NCBI RefSeq assembly: GCF_020536995.1
Contig: NC_068363.1
Span: 4,342,094 to 4,406,093, forward strand
Length of the DNA stretch: 64,000 bases
Origin: Dreissena polymorpha
Lineage: Eukaryota > Mollusca > Bivalvia > Myida > Dreissenidae
Direction of reading: 5' to 3'
The position numbers and the translations under genes were made by a program. The notes under the pieces are model-generated. The model was not told the DNA's origin. It saw nothing but the letters and a program-made list of their open reading frames with translations, and searched no databases. The stretch's first letter is position 1; each line of letters starts with the position of its first letter. This document shows, in pieces, positions 34,415 through 44,850 of this stretch.

Positions 34415-34690
34415 AGTGAAATCTTTATGAATTTGGCTCGCTGAATCCGAATCTGGTGTTAATTTTCTGATATCTTGACCCGTTAAAGAAATACTGAGTT
34501 TAAACTTTAAATGGTAAAATTCGATAAGAATGCAGCAGACTTTGAACAGAAGCTCAAAATCCAGTATACCTTAAATTTCAGTGAAATAAAACAAAAATGT
34601 AGTCCAGTCTATGTGATTTTGTCTCCCTGAAACCGAATCCAGTGCTAGTTTTGCAATATCTTGACCCCTTAAAGAATTATACTGCACGTG
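34415..34690 (+). repeat. Two tandem units of about 180 bp
   Basis: Unit 1 (from about 34431) and unit 2 (from about 34612) both read tgaatttggctcgctgaa or its variant tgattttgtctccctgaa. Both continue ccgaatc(t/c)ggtg, ttagttttc-like, gatatcttgacccgttaaag and aatac. Non-coding; unrecognised family. Confidence 0.65.
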
Positions 34691-34766
34691 GCTATCAGCA
34701 TGTGCTTATAAATTATGCTTGCAATACGTTCATTATAATGCTGTTAGTTAAAGTAATATTATGGGC

Positions 34767-35067
34767 ATTTTTATTATGCCCCCGAAGGAGGGCATGTAGT
34801 GATCGGTCTGTCGGAGGTTCTGTCCGTCTGTCTGTCTTTCCGTCACACTTTGCATTTATGTTTCTCATTTAGGTTTTCGAAAAATGCTCATAACTTCTAT
34901 GTCACTTCAGATATCAACTTGATGTTTGGCATGCATGTGTATCTCATGGAGCTGCACATTTTGAGTGATAAAAGGTCAAGGTCATCCTTCAAGGTCAAAG
35001 GTCAAATGTATTTCTTCAAACGGTCGCAGAAAGGGGCATTATGTTTCTGACAAACACATCTCTTGTT
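34767..35067 (+). mobile_element. GCCCCCGAAGG-hairpin element, single unit
   Basis: It starts TTATGCCCCCGAAGGAGGGCAT, then the ctgtccgtctgtctgtc tract. One body unit follows (ggcatgcatgtgtatctcat, gagctgcacattttgag), with the perfect DR1 AGGTCAAAGGTCA at about 34998. It ends GGGGCATTATGTTTCTGACAAAC, then acatctcttgtt. Confidence 0.85.
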
Positions 35068-35211
35068 CATTGTTGAATTGAGCAGTGAAAGGAATTAACA
35101 GGTAAAAAAAAAATAGTTAAAATGTGGTAACTGACCATGTATCTGCAACTCATCTTGCTACCAGTTGTTTATAAAAAATATATATTATATTCAATATTTT
35201 ATGTGACTCAC

Positions 35212-35412
35212 CCAGTCCTCTAAGCAGAAATGATCCGTAATACAAAATAGTGTCATTGCGTCGTATGAATGAATCTGCACTAAAACTAAATTTAGATTCA
35301 CATCGTACATCGAATCATTTCTGTCGTCAGTTGTCACACGAAAGTACGGTTGATATTCACATGCATTATTTTTCTCTTTCCGGTATACTGTTTTAGTATG
35401 TTGATGCTGCAT
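35212..35412 (-). CDS. Candidate first coding exon, unknown protein (67 codons)
   Basis: On the minus strand an ATG at 35412-35410 opens 67 codons that run directly into a consensus donor, GG|GTGAGT, at 35211-35206 in phase 0. The product is mixed hydrophilic, starting MQHQHTKTVYRKEK. A Tyr/Asp-rich middle and a hydrophobic stretch (NLNLVLVQI) follow, then FCITDHFCLEDW at the end, with Cys at residues 18, 57 and 63. No family is recognised. An alternative is an internal exon starting after the AG at about 35407, since ttatttactgttaatgcag precedes it. The next exon should lie at lower coordinates but was not found. It could be a chance frame; the donor and composition make it worth keeping. 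Confidence 0.4.
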
Positions 35413-35574
35413 TAACAGTAAATAACGGTTGCGATAGACACCTATAATCTGTTAGATGCCCATAATATCACTTTAATAGTAAAGAGTACATTTTAAATAG
35501 ATGCATATCAATGCATTCCCAATAATACAAACAAATCAAAGGACTGCACGTGGCTATCAGCACGTGCTTATACT

Positions 35575-35712
35575 GCATGTTTAAGTAACTTACTCATTCA
35601 CTCATTCATTCAGTCTGTCACTCACTCATTTAGTCAGTCGCTCCTTCACTCCCTCACTCACTCACCTGAAGTCACTCAATCACAAAGTCACTCACTCAAT
35701 CAATTAGTCATG
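35575..35712. repeat. CACTCA/ATTCA low-complexity tract
   Basis: Irregular repeats of ctcattcactcattcattca, gtcactcactca and tcactccctcactcactca type wording. Simple-sequence DNA. Confidence 0.85.
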
Positions 35713-36535
35713 TTGCGGATCAACATCAGGGTATTAATTATCGGATAAATTTAGCCCTTAGATAAAATTATTTTTTTATACCTTATATCTTATTTTAAAA
35801 GTTGATATAAGTTGGCTCAATAGTTTGGGTCTATATGTATCTAGATGTATTGTTTGCTAACATATGTGGACTTTGCCATAAGTTTTTGTTGTTCTGGTTC
35901 ATTCTTTATTTCATTTCCATTTACTACTGTTAAAGTTGCCTTTGCCAATATGTTTAGTTTTTGTGGTGTTTTGTTGGGCGTAGTGTAGCAGTTACTTTCC
36001 TTACTCGGGGTTCAAAATCAATAACATTCAATAGATAAATGTCTCCAGATGTTCAGTAGAGTAGATAGAAATTACTGCGAGTGGTTTAGCAAATTAATTA
36101 TGATACAAGTAGTGTAGATAATGAATAATAATACAAGTAGCGTAGGTAGTGGATAACAATACAAGTAAAATAGATGACGAATAAATAAATAAGTAAATAA
36201 GTACATATATCATTTAATACCAATATGTTCAGACTGGTGTCGGTTCTCCTAGATTGACATGTGTTGTTTCCTGTATTGAGCCCTTAAATAATATTGTAAG
36301 TTCGTTCGCACTTTTGTGTTTGAAAAGTCTTTTCGCTTAGCTCAAGGCAATATTGATAACGACAAGTGAAGTTCTGTAATATTAATACACTGATGTGTGT
36401 GAATTGGTATCTCCTTGTATAAACTATGTTTTACCCTTCTAAACTTTATGAGGAATGTAAAAATGGATATAGTACACCCTGAGTCTCAGTCTGACCAGTG
36501 CCAAAGAGTTTGAAAGATGTTTAACAGGGTTGTTT
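35713..36535. other. Non-coding stretch with a small minisatellite
   Basis: About 36105-36175 has three degenerate units of about 32 bp (atacaagtag(t/c)gtag(a/g)tag, tggataacaat) followed by a taaataaataag run. Nothing else was seen. Confidence 0.5.
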
Positions 36536-36944
36536 TTTTATGCTCCCCCAAAATTTATTTTGGGGGGAGCATATTGTCGCTGCTTCGTCTGTCCGTCCTT
36601 GTGTCCGTCTGTGCACAATTTTTGTCCAGGCTATTTCTCAGGAACTAATGACCGGAATGCAATGAAACATTATGGGAAGCTTGACTACCAAGAGGAGATG
36701 TGCAAATTATCAGCGGGTTCTGGTCGGATGATTTTTCACAGAGTTATGGCCCTTTGAAATTGTCCATTGTACACATAGTTGATTCTTGTCCGGGCTATTT
36801 CTCAGCAACTAATGACTGGAATTCTATTAAACTTTATGGGAAGCTTCACTACCAAGAGGAGATGTGCACATTATCAGCCGGTTCTCGTTCAATGATTTTT
36901 TCACAGAGTTATGGCCCTTTTAAATTGTCCATTGTACATATAGT

Positions 36945-37808
36945 CAGAGCTCCAGATAAGGGTCGTATTTTCGTAATTACAAATTATTTTCAAGTCCGTT
37001 ACTATTTATTTATAAAATCTTGTCGTACCATTAAGAATTACAAAATCAAGTTACAAATGTTATTTTTACATCGGTTCTTATCGATTTTTTATTGAGTTCT
37101 TTTCGCGTATTAAAGATCTTTGCGGTGCTTATATAGAATGGTTATCGGGTTTGTTTAACAAAGCGCATTTTTTCCAATAAAAGCGGTGTATACAGTCTAT
37201 CTGTCAAAAAACAATGGCGGCGCCCAGAGAGCGTCCTAAAAAACTGCTAAGCGCCCAAAAACACGCTTTTAACATATTGTACGCAAAGTGAGCCGAAGTT
37301 AAATGTTTAGAAAGACATTATAGAAAAGATATCATACAATGTTGTATGTTCAGTTTCCGACACGGTCGGAAAAGCTAAACAAAAACGCGACACGACGGGT
37401 CCAAACTTAATCACAAAAAAACATTGAGCTAGTGGAAGGGACAAGTCCCGTAGCTAATCGTTGAAAGGATTGAAGGGGAGACCTGTTTAAATTGTGAAAT
37501 ATGTAAAAATTCATCTAAGGCATGCAATCTAAGCACAGTTTGGGCATATGAAGGTATTTGAGAAATAAAATTGTATAATGCTGAAAAGACACTGTTGAAC
37601 TTGTATAAATAAAGTTGCTAGTATGTTTATTTTGATTTTTTTTGCATGAAAATAACCATTATTATTTATTTTTGGGTCATTTATAAATAATTAGAATTAT
37701 TTTCTAAAACTTAGTAGTAACGCTAAGAACAAAATTTCAGAGTTAAGAATTCTTTTTGAAAATCTGGTAGTAATTTAAGAATTTCACAAAACCTTATCTG
37801 GTGCTCTG
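36945..37808. mobile_element. hAT-type MITE with perfect 8-bp target duplication
   Basis: The ends are CAGAGCTCCAGATAAGG and the inverse of ccttatctggtgctctg. The 8-bp duplication catatagt lies at 36937-36944 and 37809-37816. The length is 864 bp. The interior includes aacaatggcggcgccc at about 37210 and no transposase. A second copy, inverted, is at 42586-43451. The 8-bp duplication and CAG start place it in the hAT superfamily. Confidence 0.9.
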
Positions 37809-38225
37809 CATATAGTGCAATTCTTGTCCGAGCTATTTCTCAGCAACTAATGACTGGAACTCAATGAAACTTTATGGGAAGCTTCACCACCAAGAGGAGA
37901 TGTGCATATTATCAGCTGGTTCTCGTCAGGATTATTTTTCACAGAGTTATGGCCCTTTAAAATTTTCCATTGTACATAATAGTGCAATTCTTGTCCGGGC
38001 TATTTCTCAGCAACTTATTACGGGAATTCAATTAAACTTTATGGGAAGCTTCACTACCAACAGGAGATGTGCATATTTTCAGCTGGTTATGGTCGGATGA
38101 TTTTTCAAAGAGTTATGGCCCTTTGAAATTTTCTATAAACTGTACATATAGTGCAATTCTAGTCCGGGCTATTTCTCCCTAACTACTGACTGGAATTCAG
38201 TGAAGCTTTATGGGAAGCTTAACTA

Positions 38226-38976
38226 CTGTAAACGTATAGAAATTCGTCGGTATAAAATTTCGTGGTTTAATAAAAAACAACTAATTCGTTGACACGTAAT
38301 TTCGTGGATTGCAAATTAAAAAACTACTAATTCGTTTATACGTAATTAAGTAAATTTCAAATGTTCGGGGAAGACTGACCGTCATAATAATTAAACTTTT
38401 ACTAAAACAACCAGAGTAATAACGAAGCATAATCAGCTAATCTGTGTTGACAGCAAGACTTGAGGTTAATGTGCACTGAAGCATGAAAGTATAACCGATA
38501 ATTGCCGAAAAGATCGATAAAGTGGCGCACTAATGTGTCCCCGCTCGCTAATTGTCATCAATGTTGTTTTGACAATATTTGCACTTTTCAGCGCAGTTGG
38601 TCCCCTTGTTGTAACAAATGAGTAATAAGGTCCTCAAAATTCACGTGTGTAAACCGTTATGTGTCTTATAACTGTAATTGGCACTAATTCATACGTGATA
38701 AATCTGCAAACTGTTAATTTGACGACGTCACGTAAAAGAGAACAATAGTTAATGTACAGTTTAAATACCGTGCTTGATTAAAAAAGTATTATTACCCAAA
38801 CACTTATCAAGAAAACAACATATTGTATTAACTAGCATATCTCAATCAATAATGTCTCTTTCAAAATGTTTTCGGATTAAAAAAGTATAAATAATCGTTG
38901 GTACTTGAATTTGTGGTTCAGCGGACTAACGAAACCCACGAAAATTCGTACCACACGAAATTTAATGGTTTTACAG
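38226..38976. mobile_element. TA-flanked MITE with CTGTAAA termini
   Basis: The left end is CTGTAAACG and the inverse of the right end is CTGTAAAACC. TA lies outside both (38224-38225 and 38977-38978). The uninterrupted repeat unit would read actacc at this point. Both sub-ends carry repeats of aaatttcgtgg and cgaaattcgt. The length is 751 bp with no coding sequence. A Tc1/mariner-like source is likely. Confidence 0.8.
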
Positions 38977-39196
38977 TACCTTGAGGAGATGCGCATGTTA
39001 TTTGTGGGTTCTTGTTAGATGATTTATTTAGAGAGTTATGGCCCTTTGAAATTTTTAAGTTGCTAAACCATCCATTGTATTATTTTGTCCAAAGTTATGC
39101 TCCTCAAGACGTTTCCTTTTATCTGAATATATAGTGCAATATTGTGACAAAAAAACACTTTGGGGAGCATCACCCGTCTCTGACGGTTTCTTGTTT

Positions 39197-39427
39197 GGGA
39201 GGGGGCGAGGGTGAGAACAAGAACAGGAGGTTCCACTAAAGCTCGTCTGAATGCTTCAAATGTAGTTTATTCTTCACTAAGCCCATTTAAACTGATTCAT
39301 GTCAGTCAATGCCTGCTAATTCTGCAAACCCTTGTAACAAATGACCTGCTGGGGTATGTATGAAGTAAACAATTCACTCAATTACAACAATTTTATTATC
39401 TCTAGAGTGAATACGAGTGAATTATTG
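39197..39427. other. Non-coding stretch, nothing recognised
   Basis: Starts with a short gggagggggcgagggtga purine tract. No exon or element end was seen. Confidence 0.4.
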
Positions 39428-39545
39428 AGTCACGTTCTGAGAAAACTGGGCATAATGTTTGTGCCTAAAGTGTCGTCCCAGATTAGCCTGTGTAGTCCAC
39501 ACAAGCTAATCAGACAGGGACAATGCAATGTTGGGTCTAATAATA
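39428..39545 (+). mobile_element. Half copy of the bivalve GATTAGCCTGTG palindromic repeat
   Basis: Contains gagtcacgttctgagaaaac, tgggcataatgt, taaagtgtcgtcccagatta and gcctgtgtagtccacacaag, then ctaatcagacagggacaatg. This is one arm and part of the loop of a well-populated palindromic repeat in bivalve genomes (remembered, not searched). Confidence 0.7.
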
Positions 39546-39744
39546 AACACCGTACTTTCGATTTCAAACTTTTATTCAAGATACGGGAGATAACAACAAA
39601 AGTCGCTGAGCATGCATATGTATAGCGTTTTACCCGCTTCCCCTAATCTGATAAATAAAAATATACCTGGTTTTTGTCACATTACTGTGCAACCACTATA
39701 GTTATTGCCGTGCACCATCAATAATTCAGAGTTACCTTCCTTAC

Positions 39745-39805
39745 TTTCACTCATGAATGTTGGCTCCTCCTCTTTATCCTCGGCTATTTCTGTAAAAATT
39801 GCCAT
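39745..39805 (-). CDS. Candidate first coding exon (20 codons plus 1 base)
   Basis: On the minus strand an ATG at 39805-39803 opens MAIFTEIAEDKEEEPTFMSE, and the next bases GAAA|GTAAGG give a consensus donor at 39744, leaving the frame in phase 1. The peptide is strongly acidic, unlike the flanking AT-rich DNA. No upstream promoter motif is clear, and no downstream exon in the matching phase was found. It cannot splice directly to the 35407 alternative start, because a stop appears at once. The protein is unknown and this may be chance. Confidence 0.3.
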
Positions 39806-40091
39806 ATATGGAAGTTGCAAAATCGTCTATTAATGTTAATCGCCTTTGTGAAGTTGTCAACCTGAGGGTGATAGCTGATGCAGTTTCATTTCATCAATGG
39901 TAAGGTGTACTGTGTAAAGCGTGCCGTGTACGTACATTTGATACATGTTGCGAATTTAGTTTTGAAATTACAAAAGCAAATTGCAGTTAAACTAATTTGA
40001 AACATGTTCACTTCAAAGTTAAAAGTGGACATTCAACTTGTAAAACTGAGACAATCAAAAGACCGATTACAAGCAACATTTTATATTTAAA

Positions 40092-40879
40092 CAGTCTTCG
40101 AAATTAGCTTTGAAAAGTTACATGCCAGTCGGGCCAGTTACTTAAGAATTTTTACATGCCCAACATATTTTTTACATGCCCAAACTTTTTTAACCAAAAT
40201 TATAACAAATCACAACATTTTAACACTTACATGCTACACATAGTAAAGCAGAACATTGTTTTCAATAGTAGTGAATACAATTACATCTACTCAGTCACTA
40301 GAATTAAGACGGTCGATCGTTACACCAGTGCTCTTGAAAAGAGCGTTCTCTGGTGTCCTCGTACCATTTCTTGGCTTCCTTTTTCTCTAAATCATTGTCA
40401 ATTTTCTATTTTATAAGTGCTTTATCGGGCTTAGCCCCATCAACATACCTAAGATACTGCATTAGCCTCTATGTCGACAATGACATTTGTTTACATTGAC
40501 AAAAACGTAAGCGTATTACTTGATTGAAATGATCGATTCAAAAAGCATCTTCTCGATTAATGTCTAGAGAAACCGTCGATAAGAACCGAATGTGACCGAA
40601 CTGCATCGGTCAAAAACAATAACGATGACGTGTGCAAGCAGGTGCATGTTGTTAAACCAATGGAATTTCATTGTTTTACAACTTACGGCAAGGTGTTTGT
40701 TAGCAAAATTGAAAAAATTATCTGCAAATATCAAGAACCGCTTACGATTTTTTTTATAAACTGTCAATTGGCTTCAATAATTTACATGCCCGGCGGGCCA
40801 CAAACGTGAATTTTTGTATGTGCCTGGCAGTAATTTTACTCGCCACGGGCGATCGGGCGTGTGCTAATTTCGAAGACTG
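40092..40879. mobile_element. DNA transposon with CAGTCTTCGAAATTAGC termini
   Basis: The ends are CAGTCTTCGAAATTAGC and its exact inverse, flanked by TTTAAA on both sides (40086-40091 and 40880-40885). This is a 6-bp duplication, although the word is itself palindromic. Sub-ends share ccagtcgggcc and cggcgggcc wording. The length is 788 bp. Minus and plus frames inside show no recognisable transposase, so it is non-autonomous. CAG ends suggest hAT affinity. Confidence 0.8.
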
Positions 40880-40885
40880 TTTAAA

Positions 40886-42013
40886 CAAATCTATTCAGTG
40901 TGATCTAAGTATAAATTGTCATGTTGACAAGGCTGGATTTTTGGCAACGAATAGCCTCCATAGAACAACACCTTCCAAAATGAGACATCATTGTGCTTAT
41001 GTAATTCTTTAAACACATTTTAGGTCATTATCAGTCTGAATTTGCATTTAAATATTGAAGTGCTGGATTTTATTATTATACAGGATTATCGGGTAATGTA
41101 TCCAGTTTGTGAAATTCATGTGCATGCAATAATTATTGTATTTTGGTTGAGAATCAATGTCAAAGATTTTTCCAGGTGATCTTTTCACTTCCGTTCAGCC
41201 TTTGTACTTGAGTATAATATGCACACCCTCAAGTCCTGATGAATAAAATCGGAGGAAAAGGTGAATATTATATGCGTACAATTACGGTATAATGAATTAA
41301 AGGCCTGGTTTTGAGCTAACTAGGGCACAAAATGCTTGCTTTACAGTATGGATAGGGGAGTGCTTCCGATTTCGTAAAATGTGTATACGCACATTTTCTT
41401 ACGGCAGCTGAGAATATGATGTGTACCTAGCTGCCTTATGAAATTGTATGTAGTGTGCCCAAAAGAGTCAAGAAAGCTCATATCAGCAATGGCTTGCAAT
41501 TCTTCACGGAAGCATGAGTTAATTGCATGCCAAAGTACTATGATTAAATCAAAGCGCTAAAAGGCACTGAAGTTGTTTGCTATTGCATAATCTTAGACGC
41601 AACTCAGTTTTCAAAATGATGTTATAGCTTTTTATATCGCAAGTTTGAAATGAACACAACCATTCAAATTTATAAAGAGTGTGTCTTTAAGCACAGGTCA
41701 AGATGATCTACGAGTGTGCACTGTTTATCCTCATATTTATGTTATAGAGATAACTTAGACAAAATAACAACAATGTCTCTTTTTTTCGCAATTGGTTGCT
41801 GCACTGGCAACCATCTTTAAAATTTGGGTTGCCATGGCAAAGAATAACAAGCCTAGAATCATGTACATGTTGTGTTATGTGTATCTATTTTCTTTAAATT
41901 ATTGAGCAACAATTTTGCCAACATGACAGACAGACATAACAATGCATCACGTCTTGTTGTTAGCCGGAATTGAATCTTTTCTTTGGCCTAATTGATCCAC
42001 AGTCGCCAATTTG
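40886..42013. other. Non-coding stretch with an RFX X-box-like word
   Basis: No exon or element. GTTGCCATGGCAAA at 41828-41841 matches 13 of 14 bases of the symmetric RFX X-box GTTGCCATGGCAAC. A related GGTTGCTGCACTGGCAACC lies about 35 bp upstream. Confidence 0.4.
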
Positions 42014-42018
42014 TATTC

Positions 42019-42376
42019 CAGGGCCCTCACACTACTTTGGGGGAAGGGGTCCGCAGCCCTTAGGAGGAGTAATTTTCGCGGCGTTTCCCTTTTTGGGGGA
42101 ATTTTTTACATACTCTCATTATTTCATTTGTACATGTTTGCACTATATTCATTGCATTTTTCATAATTTAGTATGTTTGAAAACATTAAATTCAAATAGA
42201 ATTAAGATATAATAATCATGAGACACATCTTTCTATTAAAAAAAAAAAAAAAAAAAAAAAAAATTATTTTTTTTTTAAGGGGGAATTTTTCCCCCCAAAA
42301 GGGGAAAAAAGTATACTTTTCAGGTGGGGGACTGCCGCCGAAATTCGGCGGCAGATTTGATAGATTGAGGGCCCTG
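42019..42376. mobile_element. CAGGGCCCTCA MITE, complete copy
   Basis: The ends are CAGGGCCCTCA and its inverse TGAGGGCCCTG. The 5-bp duplication tattc lies at 42014-42018 and 42377-42381. The length is 358 bp, with an internal poly-A run at 42238-42262 and ccgccgaaattcggcgg near the right end. It is the reference copy for 28530-28875 and 34121-34390. A 5-bp duplication with CAGGG ends fits the hAT5-type lineage. Confidence 0.85.
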
Positions 42377-42381
42377 TATTC

Positions 42382-42585
42382 TATGTTTAATTGGATTGAG
42401 TTGTTCAAGCTTTGAAAAAGCTTAAGTTGCCCTGCTTTTTAGACCAACTGTAACCAACTTTTGAAATTGAGTTTCCTGCCTGGGCTTAAATCTACTGGCC
42501 CCAGGCTTACGGGCAACCACAAAACCTGGAAGTTATTCATGATGTAAGATCTGACAGTGTATTGAACTCATTCAATTTGCAAGTC
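42382..42585. other. Short non-coding spacer
   Basis: No exon seen. It separates two complete MITEs. Confidence 0.5.
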
Positions 42586-43451
42586 CAGAGCTCCAGATAA
42601 GGTTTTGTGAAATTCTTAAATTACTACCAGATTTTCAAAAAGAATTCTTAACTCTGAAATTTTATTTTTTTTGTTACTACTAAGTTTTGGAAAATAATTC
42701 TTATTTTTTCTTAATGACCTAAAAATAAATAATAATGGTTATTTTCATGCAAAAAAAAATCAAAATAAACATACTAGCAACTTTATTTATACGAGTTCAA
42801 CAGTGTCTTTTCAGTATTATACAATTTTATTTTTCAAATACCTTCATATGCCCAAACCGTGCTTAGATTCCATGCCTTAGATGAATTTTTACATATTTTA
42901 CAATTAAAACGGGTTTCCCATTCAATCTTTTCAACGATTAGCCACGGGACTTGTCTCTTCCACTCGTTCAATGTTTTTTTGTGTGTTTAAGTTTTGACCC
43001 GTCGTGTCGCGTTTTTGTTTAGCTTTTCCGACTTTGTCGGCAACTGAACATACAACATCGTATAAGATCTTTTCTATAATGTCTTTCTAAACATTTAACT
43101 TCGACTCACTTTGCGTACAATATGTTAAAAGCGTGTTTTTGGACGCTTTGCAGTTTTTTAGGACGCTCTTTGGGCGCCGCCATTGTTTTTTGACAGATAG
43201 ACTGCATACGCCGCTTTTATTGGAAAAAATGCGCATTGTTAAACAAACCCGATAACCATTCTATATAAGCACCGCAAAGATCTTTAATACGCGAAAAGAA
43301 CTCAATAAAAATCGATACGAACCGATGTAAAAATAATATTCGTAACTTGATTTTGTAATTCTTAATGGTACGACAAGATTTTAAAATAAATACGTAATGA
43401 ACTTGAAAATAATTCGTAATTACGAAAATACGACCCTTATCTGGAGCTCTG
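42586..43451. mobile_element. Second copy of the CAGAGCTCCAGATAAGG hAT-type MITE (inverted)
   Basis: The ends are CAGAGCTCCAGATAAGG and its exact inverse, length 866 bp. It is closely similar to 36945-37808 in opposite orientation, including the gggcgccgccattgtt block at about 43165. Five bases, aagtc, repeat outside both ends (42581-42585 and 43452-43456); an exact 8-bp duplication is not seen here. Confidence 0.85.
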
Positions 43452-43610
43452 AAGTCTGAAGACATATTGAAAGGACCTTTCACATTTTGGAAAATAAACA
43501 AAATTAAACAATTTGATAATTTGGAGTGTTCTGTTGTATTCGTTATCATGTTTCAATTACTACGATGATTGCTGATACATGTAAAGTATAAAATACATCT
43601 CTCATTGTAT

Positions 43611-43678
43611 GAGCAAGGATGGCCGAGTGGTCTAAACGATTTTTATTCCAGGGGCAGTGGTTAGAGCCCAGTTGAGGG
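43611..43678 (+). tRNA. tRNA-Leu-like pseudogene inside the TIR element
   Basis: GGATGGCCGAGTGGTCTAAA closely matches the 5' half and A box of metazoan tRNA-Leu. CAGTGGTTAGAGCCC is a degenerate B box. The anticodon arm and long variable arm are not foldable into a normal structure, and the total is short. It is therefore a pseudogene or Pol III promoter module rather than a working tRNA. Confidence 0.55.
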
Positions 43679-43715
43679 TAAACTTTTGTTTCTTTAATTT
43701 TATTATTGTTTTTTA

Positions 43716-43921
43716 CAGCTCACCTGAGCACAAAATCTTGTTATCAGTCTAGAGGCCACATTTATTGTCTGATCCTCATAAAACTAGGTCAGAAGATTCA
43801 TCCCAATAATATCTTGGACGAGTTCGAAAATGATGGCAGTTGGTTGAAAAACATGGCCACCTGGGGGCGGGGCATTTTTCCTTATATGGCTAAAGTAAAA
43901 CCTTGTTAACACTCTAGTTAA
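43716..43921 (+). mobile_element. AGCTCACC-hairpin element, short nested copy
   Basis: It starts AGCTCACCTGAGCACAAAATC and carries one unit (gaggccacatttattgtc, aatatcttggacgagttcga, gggcggggcatttttcct, taaaaccttgttaacac). Compared with 33287-33803, it splits ttttttac from ggagcttttac. The 3' hairpin is missing. Confidence 0.75.
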
Positions 43922-43999
43922 ATGGAGCTTTTAAGATCCAATGTTTACATTTATCAATATTAAGCATCTAATGACAAACTGTGAAAAGGTCCCTTTAAG

Positions 44000-44421
44000 A
44001 TGTTTACTAAAAAATGCCACAAGGTAAAAATTTAGAACTCATTGCAGGTTCATTAATTGATTAGCAAAGTTTTCTTCAAATTTAACTTTCTATTTTATTT
44101 ATTTGTGCAAAATTGTTTAATTGATAAAAGTCGTAATGTACGTAATTTGTATATATTAAGCAGAATTTTTAAGTGCGATAGTCTCTTATAATTCCAATAT
44201 GGAATGGCAATATACATTTGACATTTTGTAATTATTTGTATTGTTATCACCATGAATATATATTGATGATACTTTAAAAAGATAAAGATATTGGTTGTTT
44301 ATTTGATTTAAAAGTGATTTTGTTTATTTGCCTTGTCAGCAAGGTCACTTTGAAGTTATTTTCACTTTTATCTTTTTTTTCCAAATCATTAATAGAAAAG
44401 ATAATTTAATATTCATTTTGG
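44000..44421. other. Non-coding stretch, nothing recognised
   Basis: AT-rich, no feature. Confidence 0.5.
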
Positions 44422-44598
44422 GAAAACAGGGCTTAATGCATATGCATTAATTGTCATCCCAGTACCAGAGACTCTTTAAACAAAAAACACCATAAAATCA
44501 GAAAGTGTTGTCCTTGATTAGCTGGTGGGCATTGCACAGGCTAAACAGTGTGCACAGGCTAATCTTATTTGACATGCATTATGCCCCATTTTCCCGGA
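44422..44598. mobile_element. Bivalve GATTAGCCTGTG palindromic repeat, diverged copy
   Basis: Arms are gggaaaacagggcttaatgc and the inverse of gcattatgccccattttccc. The core has agaaagtgttgtccttgatt and gcacaggctaatctt. It is a diverged but full-length palindrome of the same family as 39428-39545. Confidence 0.7.
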
Positions 44599-44619
44599 AA
44601 GAAGCCAATATGTACAGAT

Positions 44620-44850
44620 TTCAATGATAAATTGGCCAATGTCATTACACAAGCTGTTAAATCCTAGACTGGCTTATGTCATAGCAAAAGCTGTTAAACA
44701 CTATTGATTACATACACGCTGTCTGCAGTGTACCTGAGTGGTGAAGTATAAACAGGCAGATGTGGTGGTTATCATTCCTAGCGTAGTTAAGAGCAGACTG
44801 ACTTGCAAAACTCCGTCTACATTAGTTGCCCGCTAGCGCAAACTTAAAAT
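44620..44850 (+). repeat. Dispersed repeat shared with 51320-51500
   Basis: Shared phrases are tgataaa, ggccaatgtc, aagctg, acaggcag(a/t)g(t)ggt, atcattcctagc / atcgttctaagc, gactgacttgcaaaa / cactgatttgcaaaa. The copies are diverged. Open frames across it are not supported as exons. Confidence 0.55.

Larger units (their letters stand above)
36536..39196 (+). mobile_element. TGCTCCCCCAAAATT-hairpin element carrying two nested MITEs
   Basis: It starts TATGCTCCCCCAAAATT, closing to TTTGGGGGGAGCATATTG, then ctgtccgtccttgtgtccg. Units of about 165 bp carry tgtccgggctatttctcag, aactaatgac, cttta-tgggaagctt, accaagaggagatg and gagttatggccctttgaaa. It ends TTTGGGGAGCATCACCCGTCTCTGACGG, then tttcttgttt. 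Two MITEs with clean target duplications interrupt it at 36945-37808 and 38226-38976, and the repeat phrase resumes in register after each. Confidence 0.85.
43469..43999. mobile_element. TTAAAGGG-TIR element with a tRNA-Leu-like segment, copy 2
   Basis: The left end is gaaaggacctttcacatttt and the right end ctgtgaaaaggtccctttaa. It is collinear with 33287-33803 before and after the nested repeat at 43716-43921. The tRNA-like stretch is 43611-43678. Confidence 0.75.
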
